A stretch of 34,679 bases of DNA, taken from Chloroflexota bacterium (lineage in GTDB: Bacteria > Chloroflexota > Dormibacteria > CF-121). Under the pieces are notes generated by a model. That model was not told the DNA's origin. It was given only the letters and a program-made list of their open reading frames with translations, and made no database searches. Below, in pieces: positions 25,776 to 33,655 of the stretch. The translations under genes were made by a program, and so were the position numbers. Location: assembly GCA_005881235.1 (NCBI GenBank), contig VBEQ01000147.1:1-34679 (forward strand), read 5' to 3'. The first letter of the stretch is position 1; each line of letters begins with the position of its first letter.

Positions 25776-26375
25776 ATGGCGCAGCCGCACATGGCGCAAC
25801 CGCCGGCGCCCCAGCAACCAGCGCGCCAGAAGTCTTTTCTCAGGGACACGCTCGAGATCGTGTTCCTTGCGCTCGTTCTGTACGTGGTGATCCAGTACGC
25901 CGTGCAGACCGTCCACGTGCTGGGCTCGAGCATGTACGCGACGCTGCACGACAATGACCTCCTCGTGGCGTCGAAGATTTCCTACAAGCTCCACCAACCG
26001 CAACGAGGCGACATCATCGTGTTCAAGCCGCCCGACGAAGCCAGCCGCGACTTCATCAAGCGCATCATCGCCCTGCCGGGCGAGCGGGTGCACATCGCCA
26101 ACAGCGTGGTCTACATCAATGGGCGGGTGCTGCACGAGCCCTACCTCCCGGAGCCGTGGATCGTTAACAGCAACTGGCCCGCCTCGGGTCAGGACCAGCT
26201 CATCCCGCCGAATCAGTACTTCGTGCTGGGCGACAACCGCAACCATTCGAGCGACTCGCGCAGCTTCGGTCCCGTCGACTTGGACGCGATCCTTGGCAAG
26301 GCGGAAATCCGCATCTGGCCGCTGGGCCAGGTCGGCTTTCTCGGTGCCAAGCCGACTCTCGCCGCGGGACGATAG
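25776..26375 (+). CDS. lepB: Signal peptidase I
   Basis: The 199-residue enzyme has one N-terminal TM (DTLEIVFLALVLYVVIQYAVQ), catalytic S52 in VLGSSMYATL and general-base K95 in RDFIKRIIALPGE, plus the GDNRNHSSDSRSFG box E. It cleaves signal peptides on the outer face of the membrane. Ala replaces the usual Pro in SMxPTL. The ATG at 25776 follows AAAGG closely; a second ATG at 25791 is an alternative. A TAGAAT box at 25736-25741 could drive it with a short leader. ndk starts 3 nt after its stop. Confidence 0.95.
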   Translation: MAQPHMAQPPAPQQPARQKSFLRDTLEIVFLALVLYVVIQYAVQTVHVLGSSMYATLHDNDLLVASKISYKLHQPQRGDIIVFKPPDEASRDFIKRIIALPGERVHIANSVVYINGRVLHEPYLPEPWIVNSNWPASGQDQLIPPNQYFVLGDNRNHSSDSRSFGPVDLDAILGKAEIRIWPLGQVGFLGAKPTLAAGR

Positions 26376-26378
26376 TCG

Positions 26379-26828
26379 GTGCAGCGCACGCTGGTCCTGG
26401 TCAAGCCCGATGGCGTCCAGCGAGGACTAGTCGGGGCGATCATCGCGCGGCTGGAGGGTCGAGGCCTGAAGCTCATCGGCCTCAAGATGATGCGGATCAC
26501 CAAAGACGTGGCGAGCCGCCATTACGTGGAGCACCAGGGTAAGCCGTTCTACGACGGCTTGATTGCGTTCATCACCTCGGGGCCGGTGGTGGCGATGATC
26601 TGGGAAGGGCGCGAGGCGGTCAGTGTCGTCCGCAGCCTGGTGGGCGCGACGGATCCGCTGAAAGCTGCGCCCGGGACGATTCGCGGCGACCTCGCCCTCG
26701 ACCTCGGCATGAACTTGATCCACGGATCGGACTCGCCCAGCCGCGCCCAAGCCGAAATCACCCTCTTCTTCGAGTCCAACGAGCTGCACGAGTACGAGCG
26801 CACCGCGGACCGCTGGATCCGCGAGTAG
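26379..26828 (+). CDS. ndk: Nucleoside diphosphate kinase
   Basis: The 149-residue protein carries the NDK core: TLVLVKPDGVQRGLVG, and the active-site NLIHGSDSP with phosphohistidine H115. It balances nucleoside triphosphates using ATP. It starts at the GTG at 26379, 3 nt after lepB, and so is co-transcribed. It converges with parB across 16 nt that contain a parS-like site. Confidence 0.97.
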   Translation: MQRTLVLVKPDGVQRGLVGAIIARLEGRGLKLIGLKMMRITKDVASRHYVEHQGKPFYDGLIAFITSGPVVAMIWEGREAVSVVRSLVGATDPLKAAPGTIRGDLALDLGMNLIHGSDSPSRAQAEITLFFESNELHEYERTADRWIRE

Positions 26829-26843
26829 GTTCCACGTGCAACC
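26828..26843. promoter_or_regulatory. parS: parS-like ParB-binding palindrome
   Basis: GGTTCCACGTGCAACC has a central CACGTG and symmetric arms. Its inner 14 bases differ from GTTTCACGTGAAAC at two symmetric positions only. It lies in the 16-bp gap between the ends of ndk and parB, about 5 kb from the origin, where parS sites are usual. Other CACGTG sites in the window have poor arms. Confidence 0.65.
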
Positions 26844-26844
26844 G

Positions 26845-27729
26845 CTACCGGGTCAAGCGGCGCCGGAGCGCCTCGAGCTCCTCGTTGCTGTAGAACTCGA
26901 TCGTCAAGCGCCCGCCCTGCTTGAGTTTGGTCAGGACGACCTTGGTCCCCAGGGCCCGACGAAATTCTTCCTCGACCGCGCGAGTTTCGGGATCGGTCGC
27001 GGCCAACCGTCGGCGTGGCTGCCGGGTCCCCGCCTCGGTCGCGCGGGCGCGAGCCCACTCCTCCGTCTGCCGCACACTCCACCGCTCCTTGATCACCCGC
27101 TCGAGGCCGACAAGTTGCTGGGCCACCGTCGCCAGGCCGAGAAGGGCACTCCCGTGTCCGGCCGTGATCGCGCCGCTTTCGATCGCCTTGATGGCGGTCT
27201 CCGGTAACCCGAGCAAGCGCACACTCTGGGCGATCGTCACCCGGTTCTTGCCGATCCGCTCGGCCAGGGCTTCCTGGGTCAGACCGAAGTCGCGCAACAG
27301 GCGCTGAATGGCGCGCGCCTCTTCGATGGCGTTGAGGTCGGTCCGCTGCAGGTTCTCGACCAGCGCCAGCTCCAAGCGTTCCTCGAGGCGTCCGCCACTG
27401 CCGGGGTGCACGATGACCGGCACCTCCTCGAGGCCGGCGATCTCCGCGGCCCGGAGCCGCCGTTCGCCCGCGATCAGCTCATAGCCGGCAAGTCCCTCGC
27501 GAACCAGCAGCGGCTGCAGGATGCCGTGGATTCGGATCGAGTCGGCGAGTTCCTGCAGGGACGCCGGATCGAACGAGCGGCGCGGCTGCTCAGGGTTCGG
27601 CTTGATCTCGGCGATCGCGATTTGCAGGGCGAAGCGGCGCCGGGCACGGTTGTCGCTCAGCTCCTCGACGTACTCCCCCGAAGGGATCAAGGCCTCGAGG
27701 CCCCGACCCAAACCACGTCGTTTGTTCAT
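26845..27729 (-). CDS. parB: Chromosome partitioning protein ParB
   Basis: The 294-residue protein has an N-terminal LGRGLEALIP ParA-contact motif, the CTP-binding domain with NPEQPRRSFD, LQPLLVRE and GERRLRAAEIAGL, a central HTH (LTQEALAERIGKNRVTIAQSVRLL), and a C-terminal dimerisation segment (TIEFYSNEELEALRRRL). It spreads from parS as a CTP-dependent clamp and works with ParA in origin segregation. Its ATG overlaps the parA stop by 4 nt. A parS-like site lies 2 nt past its stop. Confidence 0.97.
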   Translation of the reverse strand: MNKRRGLGRGLEALIPSGEYVEELSDNRARRRFALQIAIAEIKPNPEQPRRSFDPASLQELADSIRIHGILQPLLVREGLAGYELIAGERRLRAAEIAGLEEVPVIVHPGSGGRLEERLELALVENLQRTDLNAIEEARAIQRLLRDFGLTQEALAERIGKNRVTIAQSVRLLGLPETAIKAIESGAITAGHGSALLGLATVAQQLVGLERVIKERWSVRQTEEWARARATEAGTRQPRRRLAATDPETRAVEEEFRRALGTKVVLTKLKQGGRLTIEFYSNEELEALRRRLTR

Positions 27730-28484
27730 CTGGCGATCAACTCCTTGGTGAGTTCCTGGTAGGCGACGGCGCCGCGTGAGGTCGGGTCATATTGCGTGAT
27801 CGGCATCCCATAACTGGGCGCCTCGCTGAGGCGCACGTTGCGCGGGATGACGGTCTGAAACGTCTTCTCCGGATAGCGTGCGCGGACCTGCTCCGCCACC
27901 TGGAGCGCCAGCGTCAAGCGAGGATCGAAAAGCGTCAGCACGATGCCGCCGATCTTCAGCCGCGGGTTGAGCTCGCGTTGGATGAGCTGCGTCGTGTGGG
28001 TCAGCGCGCCCAGGCCTTCGAGCGCGTAATACTCGCACTGGATCGGAATCAGCATGTACTCGGCGGCCACCAGGGAGTTGATGGTGAGCAGGCCGAGCGA
28101 GGGCGGGCAGTCGATGATGATGTAGTCGTAGGCGACGCGCAGCGCGTCGAGCGCGTAGAGCAGGCGCCGTTCGCGCCGGGGTAGGTTGATCAGCTCGATC
28201 TCGGCGCCGGCCAGCGAGACATGTGATGGGAGGATGTCGAGGCCCGGCACCGCGGTCGGACGGATCACTTGATTGATGTCATCGGCATCGACGATGACGT
28301 TATAGACACTACTGTTGAGCTCGCTACGGATGATGCCCAGCCCGCTGGTGGTGTTGCCTTGAGGGTCCATGTCGACGATCAACACGCTGAGGCCGAGCTG
28401 CGGCAGGTTGGCGGCCACGTTGATAGCGGTCGTGGTCTTGCCGACTCCGCCCTTTTGATTGACGACTGCGTAGACTCTTGGCAA
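27726..28484 (-). CDS. parA: Chromosome partitioning ATPase ParA/Soj
   Basis: The 252-residue ATPase has the deviant Walker A KGGVGKTTT, DMDPQGNTTSGLG, and the Walker B-like IIIDCPPSLGLLT. It drives ParB-origin complexes apart. The track starts at a TTG at 28556, giving a 24-residue leader not typical for Soj. I prefer the TTG at 28484 (PRVYAVVNQKGGVG), where family homology begins; a TATAAT box lies at 28519-28524, within the extra leader. A start codon upstream of that box would not be on the transcript. No Shine-Dalgarno is evident. Confidence 0.95.
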   Translation of the reverse strand: MPRVYAVVNQKGGVGKTTTAINVAANLPQLGLSVLIVDMDPQGNTTSGLGIIRSELNSSVYNVIVDADDINQVIRPTAVPGLDILPSHVSLAGAEIELINLPRRERRLLYALDALRVAYDYIIIDCPPSLGLLTINSLVAAEYMLIPIQCEYYALEGLGALTHTTQLIQRELNPRLKIGGIVLTLFDPRLTLALQVAEQVRARYPEKTFQTVIPRNVRLSEAPSYGMPITQYDPTSRGAVAYQELTKELIAR

Positions 28485-28518
28485 TTTGCTGGCTGGAACG
28501 CGGGACGGTGCTGCCCGG

Positions 28519-28524
28519 ATTATA
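28519..28524 (-). promoter_or_regulatory. -10 candidate (TATAAT) for parAB
   Basis: The minus strand reads TATAAT, a perfect consensus, placing the start site about 28 nt before the TTG at 28484. No good -35 is apparent at the usual spacing. Confidence 0.45.
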
Positions 28525-28575
28525 CGGTCGCCGGGATCAAACGCACGTTTGCACAAGTGGAATGCCTGTGCATAA

Positions 28576-29481
28576 CTACCTGAGCAGGTAGGGGATCACG
28601 CCGACGGCGATGTTGTAGCCGGCGTGTGTCACCATGCATGGCAGGGTGCTGCCGGAGCGAACGCGCAATAACCCGAGTCCGATGCCGAGCACGAAGACCT
28701 CGAGGGTCGCGAAGGTGACGGCGTACTGGGTGTGGAGTGCGGCGAAGAGGACGGCCGTGACCAGCACGCCGAGGCGCGGTACCAGGGCGCCACGAAACAG
28801 GGTCTCTTCCACGACCGCCGGCATCAAGCCGAGCAAGATGACGCCAAGTGGGTTGTTGAAGTGGCTGAACAACACGTTCGTCGCATTGGTGACCTGCTGC
28901 TGGCTCGACGGGCTCAGTATGTCCGCGACCCGCTCGATGCCGTAGGCGACCGCCAGGAACGCGAAGATGCCTAGCACCGCCACCAGCCACCATCGGTTTT
29001 GACGTGGCGGCACCAGGCCGAGCCGTTCGATGGCCTCGCGCGGCGATCGTCGCACGAAGATCCCGACTCCGACAAAGGAGAGGAGGAGCAACGGGATGTC
29101 CTGCGCCAGGAGATCGGCCAGCGTCAGGGGTGTGCCGGGCTGCACCTGCGCACCGGCTTGCTGCGCGATCAGCAGCAGGCCGAGCACGATCGTGAGGTAG
29201 ATAACCGGCGACCCAGGGCGTATCGGGATCACGCGCGCCAGCGCACGCTGGACCGGAGGCCACAAGTACAGCAGGCCGAGGACGCCAGCAATCGTCAGCG
29301 GGACGGCGAGAAATTCGGCCGCCCGGAATCTGTCGAGGCTCTCCGCTCCGGTGCGATACAGCACCAGGTGGCCGCCGGCGACCAGGAGGCCGAACAGCAG
29401 CGCGAGCCCGCAGAGTGCGCCACCGGCGATGAGGGATACGATGCGCGCGGTCGCGTTGCGCTCGCCGAAGTTGGCGAGCAC
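28576..29481 (-). CDS. CPBP-family (Abi/CAAX-like) intramembrane protease
   Basis: The visible product has multiple TM segments and the CPBP motifs: EETLFRGAL (motif 1, EExxxR) and FAALHTQYAV (motif 2, FxxxH), with a THAGYN histidine in motif 3. Members include prenyl-protein CAAX proteases and bacteriocin-immunity proteins; the substrate is unknown. The tracked GTG at 29481 has no Shine-Dalgarno. The same frame continues upstream without stops as DFWTVVLLGILAALYVLANFG, a plausible first TM, up to a CTG that overlaps the slipin stop as CTGA (29562). The true start may therefore lie upstream; I list the conservative one. It follows the slipin gene on the same strand. Confidence 0.85.
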   Translation of the reverse strand: MLANFGERNATARIVSLIAGGALCGLALLFGLLVAGGHLVLYRTGAESLDRFRAAEFLAVPLTIAGVLGLLYLWPPVQRALARVIPIRPGSPVIYLTIVLGLLLIAQQAGAQVQPGTPLTLADLLAQDIPLLLLSFVGVGIFVRRSPREAIERLGLVPPRQNRWWLVAVLGIFAFLAVAYGIERVADILSPSSQQQVTNATNVLFSHFNNPLGVILLGLMPAVVEETLFRGALVPRLGVLVTAVLFAALHTQYAVTFATLEVFVLGIGLGLLRVRSGSTLPCMVTHAGYNIAVGVIPYLLR

Positions 29482-29558
29482 ATAGAGGGCGGCGAGGATA
29501 CCAAGGAGGACAACCGTCCAGAAATCGACCGCGGCGTCGCCGTGAACGAGAAGGCGGA

Positions 29559-30356
29559 TCAGGCTTTTGCCGGTGTCGCCGATCCGCCGCCCTTGCCCTG
29601 GCGGATATCGATGAGCTGCTGGACGAGGTCGATCGGCACCGGAAAGACGATCACGGTGTTCCGTTCGACCCCGATCTCCGTGAGGGTCTGCAGGTAGCGC
29701 AATTGCAGCGCGCTAGGCTGCGTCGCGATCACGCCGGCGGCATCGGTCAGCTTCTGCGCCGCCTCGAACTCACCCTCCGCATGGATGATCTTGGCTCGCT
29801 TCTCTCGCTCGGCCTCTGCCTGCTTGGCCATCGCTCGCTGCATCGTTTGGGGGAGCTCGACATCCTTGATCTCGACGGTCGAGACCTTGATTCCCCAGGG
29901 TTCCGTCTGCTCGTCGATGATTTTTTGCAGGCGGGTGTTGATCTTCTCCCGGTTGGCGAGGAGCTCGTCCAGCGATGACTGCCCGAGCACGCTCCGTAGC
30001 GTGGTTTGCGCTATTTGTGAAGTGGCGTTGATGAAGTTGGCAACCTTGGTGACGGCGTTGCGGGGATCGACCACCAGGAAGTAGATGACGGCGTTGACCT
30101 TGATGGTCACGTTGTCGAGCGTAATGACCTCCTGTGGCGGGACCTCGAGGGTCACCGTCCGCAGATCGATCTTCACCAGGCGGTCGATGCCGAAGGGAAT
30201 GATCAGCCTCAGTCCCGGACCCTTCAGGGCCATCAAGCGGCCCAGCCGGAAGAGGACGCCGCGTTCGTATTCGTTGATGATCCGGATCGCCGAGCTCAGG
30301 CCGATGAGGACGACGAGAACGATGAAGCCGAGGACGATGAGAGCGAAAACGCCCAT
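29559..30356 (-). CDS. Slipin (SPFH/stomatin-like) membrane protein
   Basis: The 265-residue protein has an N-terminal TM ([21 protein letters not shown]), then a full SPFH domain ([49 protein letters not shown]), a predicted coiled coil ([22 protein letters not shown]) and an Ala/Gly/Pro tail. Slipins form membrane rings and are usually encoded with NfeD, as here. A strong GGGAGG lies upstream of the ATG. NfeD lies upstream across a gap with a 36-bp tandem repeat. Confidence 0.95.
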   Translation of the reverse strand: MGVFALIVLGFIVLVVLIGLSSAIRIINEYERGVLFRLGRLMALKGPGLRLIIPFGIDRLVKIDLRTVTLEVPPQEVITLDNVTIKVNAVIYFLVVDPRNAVTKVANFINATSQIAQTTLRSVLGQSSLDELLANREKINTRLQKIIDEQTEPWGIKVSTVEIKDVELPQTMQRAMAKQAEAEREKRAKIIHAEGEFEAAQKLTDAAGVIATQPSALQLRYLQTLTEIGVERNTVIVFPVPIDLVQQLIDIRQGKGGGSATPAKA

Positions 30357-30424
30357 GAGTCCCTCCCTTCGTTAACGCACCGCTGCCGTCGAGTTCATGT
30401 TACGGGTCACATCATCAGCGCGCG

Positions 30425-30496
30425 TGATCATCAGCGCGCTCCGGCGTGGAAAAGCGCGCCTGATCATCAGCGCCCTCCGGCGTGGAAAAGCGCGCG
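30425..30496. repeat. 36-bp tandem direct repeat, two copies plus fragment
   Basis: TGATCATCAGCGCG(or C)CTCCGG... is repeated at 30425-30460 and 30461-30496; the copies differ at two positions. A 14-bp fragment (ATCATCAGCGCGCG) precedes them at 30411-30424. Each copy contains GCGCGC near its end, and the first has it twice, 14 bp apart, so hairpins are possible. It sits in the nfeD-slipin gap, just past the nfeD stop. Confidence 0.85.
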
Positions 30497-30499
30497 TGT

Positions 30500-31891
30500 T
30501 CATGAGGATGCCGCCTGCGGCCCTTGCGACCGCCCCGCCTCCGTTTGTTGCACGGCTTCGACTCGCAGACGAAGGCCGTCCACGCCGACCACGCGTACTG
30601 GCGCGCCGGCATCGAGCGGGCCACTGGTTGAGGTGGCTTGCCAGAGCGCGCCGTTGACGAACACCATCCCGCTGGGGTTCAACGGTTCTCGCACCGAACC
30701 GAGGCTGCCGATCATCGACTCCTCGCCCGCCGCGTACGGACGCCGCCGGGCATCGAGCAGCTTGCGCAGGATGAAGAGGAAGACGGCGGCGATGACGAGC
30801 ACCGTGATTACGAGCAGTGGGATGTTGACGCCCTCGGCCAGGAAGCTGGTATTGATCAACAGCAGGCCGCCGAGCGTCATCGCGACGATGCCGCCGGTGG
30901 TCAGCACCCCGTGGGTCACCGCTTTGAGGTCGACAATGAACAGCACCACCGCGATCAGGATGAGGATGATCCCGGCGATGTTGACCGGGAGATCGAACAT
31001 CGACACCGCGGCGAGCACGCCGGCGATGACGCCGATCACCCCGGGCAGGAACATGCCGGGGTGCGTGACCCAGAAGCCGATGCCAATCAGCGCCAGCAGG
31101 AACAGAAGGTACACGAGGTTCGGGTCGGCGACTGCCTGGAGAAACTGATCGAAGCCACTCATGTCGTAGTGCTGGATGCCGGCGTTCGCGGTTTGCAGGG
31201 TGTATGTCTGGCCGCCCTTTGAGACATGGCGGGCGTCGAGGTCCTGGAGCAACGTGTCCAGGTCCCTGCTTTCGAAATCGACCACGCCCAATTTCACGGC
31301 GTCATCCACGGGCGCATTGATGCTCTGCCGGACGGCCTTCTCGGCCCAGTCCGCGTTGCGGTGGTGCAGCGCGGCCAGGGCCCGAATGTAGGCGGCCGCG
31401 TCGTTTTCGATCTTCTGCGATTCGATATCCGGTGCCGTCGACGTGGCGCCGCTCGCGCTCGGGCTTGCCGCCGGGGTGGCGGCCGGGTTGGAGCCGCCAA
31501 GGCTGACGGGATGGGCCGAGCCGATGTTCGTCCCCGGGGCCATCACGGCGATATCGGCCGCCTCCGTGATGTAGAGGCCGGCCGAGGCGGCCCGGGCGCC
31601 TGAGGGCGACACGAAGATCACGACGGGCAGCGGCGCGCCCAGGATCTTCTTGATGATGTGGCGCATCGAGGTGTCGAGCCCACCCGGGGTATCCATCGCG
31701 ATGATCAGCGCGTTGGCCTGCCCAGAGACGGCCTTGTCGACCGCGGTGGAGACGTAGTTGTCAGTGATCGGATTGATGACCCCGTTGAGGGTCGCGACCA
31801 GGACGTGCGGCTCGGCGGCGCGGGCTTGAACCGCGGGCAGCAAAACGGCCAGCATGGTGGCCGCGAGAAAGAGCCGGGCGGCCCTCGTCAC
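30500..31891 (-). CDS. NfeD1b-type membrane serine protease (ClpP-class)
   Basis: The 463-residue protein has a signal/TM start (LFLAATMLAVLLPAVQA), a ClpP/crotonase-fold protease domain with DTPGGL, catalytic S103 in GARAASAG and K160 in SQKIENDAAAYIR (the Ser-Lys dyad of PH1510-like proteases), four to five TMs (about 255-400), and a C-terminal OB fold (GSLGSVREPLNPSGMVFVNGALWQA). An Ala/Pro/Ser insert separates S103 and K160. It probably cuts membrane or stomatin-like proteins. The tracked start at 32017 runs into the divergent gene; the GTG at 31891 is preferred, with TATGAT 6 nt upstream. Confidence 0.92.
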   Translation of the reverse strand: MTRAARLFLAATMLAVLLPAVQARAAEPHVLVATLNGVINPITDNYVSTAVDKAVSGQANALIIAMDTPGGLDTSMRHIIKKILGAPLPVVIFVSPSGARAASAGLYITEAADIAVMAPGTNIGSAHPVSLGGSNPAATPAASPSASGATSTAPDIESQKIENDAAAYIRALAALHHRNADWAEKAVRQSINAPVDDAVKLGVVDFESRDLDTLLQDLDARHVSKGGQTYTLQTANAGIQHYDMSGFDQFLQAVADPNLVYLLFLLALIGIGFWVTHPGMFLPGVIGVIAGVLAAVSMFDLPVNIAGIILILIAVVLFIVDLKAVTHGVLTTGGIVAMTLGGLLLINTSFLAEGVNIPLLVITVLVIAAVFLFILRKLLDARRRPYAAGEESMIGSLGSVREPLNPSGMVFVNGALWQATSTSGPLDAGAPVRVVGVDGLRLRVEAVQQTEAGRSQGPQAASS

Positions 31892-31941
31892 GACTTGATC
31901 ATAGCCCCGGTTTACGGCCTTGTCGTTCGTAGAATGGGAAC
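31892..31941. promoter_or_regulatory. 50-bp bidirectional leaderless promoter (nfeD / sigma-like)
   Basis: Minus strand: ACGACA, 17 bp, then TATGAT at 31898-31903, 6 nt before the GTG at 31891. Plus strand: TAGAAT at 31930-31935, 6 nt before the ATG at 31942. Neither gene has a Shine-Dalgarno sequence. The plus-strand -35 position is not recognisable. Confidence 0.55.
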
Positions 31942-32544
31942 ATGGCCCAACGCGTGGAACAGCAGCCGCCGAAAGACGAGGAGGAGGAGATCCGGGCGCA
32001 AGTCGCGCGCTATCCACGACTGTCCAACGCGCAGGAACAGCGGCTCCTTGCCACCCAGGGGGTGGAGCGCGATGCGGCGAACCGGACGCTGATCGAGCAT
32101 AACCTCCACCTGGTGGTGGAGGCCGCGCAGGCGCGCAAGAAGCACGGCGTCCCCTTTGGCGACCTCTTCCAGGAAGGGACGGTCGGGTTGATCTCGGCCA
32201 TCGAGCACTACCAGCCCGGAGACGGCGGCTTCCATGCCCGGTTGGTACACGCGATCGACGTCACCATGGATGACGTGCTCGCCCAGACGCAAGAAGCCCA
32301 GCGCAACGACGAAGCCTTCGTCGTCGCCTGCCGCCTGCTGGAATCGGCGCAGCGGCTGCTGTCGGAGCGGCTGGACCGCGAGGCGACGCCCGCCGAGCTG
32401 GCCAAGCTTCTGCAGTGGGAGGAGGCGCGCGTCAATATCATTCTGGAGATGCTGCGAGGGGCCGAGGTGGTCCACGACCAGGAGCTGCTCGACTACCTCG
32501 ACCTCCTCGACGACGCGGACGATCCTGACGACCCCGAGGCGTAA
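31942..32544 (+). CDS. Sigma-70-like protein lacking region 4
   Basis: The 200-residue acidic protein matches sigma-70 from region 1.2 to 2.2: LSNAQEQRLLATQGVERDAANRTLIEHNLHLVVEAAQ, then FGDLFQEGTVGLISAIEHYQPGDG. Where region 2.3-2.4 should read FSTYAxWWIRQAI it has FHARLVHAIDVTMDDVL, with no Trp pair or -10-reading helix. A region-3-like segment follows (SERLDREATPAELAKLLQWEEARVNIILEM), then an acidic tail (DDADDPDDPEA); region 4 is missing. It keeps the RNA-polymerase-binding helix but probably cannot read a normal promoter alone. It is 3 nt from gcvT and likely co-transcribed. Confidence 0.75.
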   Translation: MAQRVEQQPPKDEEEEIRAQVARYPRLSNAQEQRLLATQGVERDAANRTLIEHNLHLVVEAAQARKKHGVPFGDLFQEGTVGLISAIEHYQPGDGGFHARLVHAIDVTMDDVLAQTQEAQRNDEAFVVACRLLESAQRLLSERLDREATPAELAKLLQWEEARVNIILEMLRGAEVVHDQELLDYLDLLDDADDPDDPEA

Positions 32545-32547
32545 CGT

Positions 32548-33639
32548 TTGGTCGTGACGGCCGCGCGGACACCGCTGTACGAGGAGCATGTCCGTCTCGG
32601 CGCCCAGATGACGAACTTCGGAGGCTGGGTGATGCCGCTTCAGTACAGCACGATCCGCGAAGAGCACCACGCCGTGCGCGAGGCTGTGGGCCTCTTCGAT
32701 CTTTCGCATATGGGTGAGCTGCGCATCGGGGACGAAACCCTCGTCCAGCGTGTCCTCAGTCGCGACGTGACGCGACTGCGCCCGGGACGGATCCAGTACG
32801 CGGTGCTCTGCAACGACGCGGGCGGCATCATCGATGACGTGCTCGTTTATGCGATGCCGGACCGCGGCTACCTGCTGGTGGTCAATGCCGGCAACCAGGA
32901 CGGCGACTTCGACTGGATCCGAAAACACGCCCAGGCCGCGGACGCGGCCCGCAATGTCGGCCGGGAGTGGGCGCTGATCGGCGTGCAGGGCCCGCGAGCG
33001 GTGGATCTCGTTCAGCGGCTGACGCCGTCTGACCTCGCCAGTGTCAAGTACTATGCCTTCGTCGACGGGACCGTTGCGGATGTGTCGTGCGTGATCTCGC
33101 GGACCGGCTATACGGGTGAGGATGGCTTCGAGCTTTTTTGTGGCAACGCCGACGCCGTGCGGCTGTGGCGCGCGCTGCTGGAGGAGGGGCGGTCCGATGG
33201 CATCCGGCCGGCCGGCCTGGGCGCCCGCGACACCCTTCGCCTCGAAGCGGGCATGCGCCTCTACGGCAATGACATGGACGCGCAGACGAATCCCCTTGAG
33301 GCAGGGCTCGATTGGACGCTCAACCTCGAGAAGGATTTCATCGGCCGCGACGCCATCATGACGTCTCGCCAGCGGGGCCTCGCGCGGCAGCTGGTTGGCT
33401 TCAAGATGCTGGACCGCAGCATTCCACGCCACGGCTACCGCATCGTCAGTGATGGCGAGGGCGTCGGGACGGTGACGTCGGGAAACGTCTCCTTCACGCT
33501 TGGCTACAACATCGGGATGGCCTACGTGCCGCCTGCCATGTCCGAGCCGGGAACCCGTCTCGGCGTGGACATTCGTGGCGCCGCCGCGCCGGCCGAGGTC
33601 GTCCCGCTGCCTTTTTACAAGCGGCCTCATCCGAAGTGA
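32548..33639 (+). CDS. gcvT: Glycine cleavage T-protein (aminomethyltransferase)
   Basis: The 363-residue protein has the GcvT pattern: MTNFGGWVMPLQYS, LFDLSHMGEL, RTGYTGEDGFELF, LGARDTLRLEAGMRLYGNDMD and GRDAI, with a C-terminal barrel (YRIVSDGEGVGTVTSGNVSFTLG). It transfers the methylene group from lipoylated GcvH to tetrahydrofolate and releases ammonia. The TTG at 32548 has GAGG 8 nt upstream; the GTG at 32554 is an alternative. It lies 3 nt after the sigma-like gene and before gcvH. Confidence 0.95.
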   Translation: MVVTAARTPLYEEHVRLGAQMTNFGGWVMPLQYSTIREEHHAVREAVGLFDLSHMGELRIGDETLVQRVLSRDVTRLRPGRIQYAVLCNDAGGIIDDVLVYAMPDRGYLLVVNAGNQDGDFDWIRKHAQAADAARNVGREWALIGVQGPRAVDLVQRLTPSDLASVKYYAFVDGTVADVSCVISRTGYTGEDGFELFCGNADAVRLWRALLEEGRSDGIRPAGLGARDTLRLEAGMRLYGNDMDAQTNPLEAGLDWTLNLEKDFIGRDAIMTSRQRGLARQLVGFKMLDRSIPRHGYRIVSDGEGVGTVTSGNVSFTLGYNIGMAYVPPAMSEPGTRLGVDIRGAAAPAEVVPLPFYKRPHPK

Positions 33640-33655
33640 AGGAAAGGGAGTTAGG

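Noticed and set aside
30425-30496. 36-bp repeat as a CRISPR array
   Set aside because: Copies are directly adjacent without spacers, and no cas gene is nearby.
32545-32547. Glycine riboswitch before gcvT
   Set aside because: Only 3 nt separate the sigma-like gene and gcvT, leaving no room. None is visible in the 50-bp promoter upstream either.
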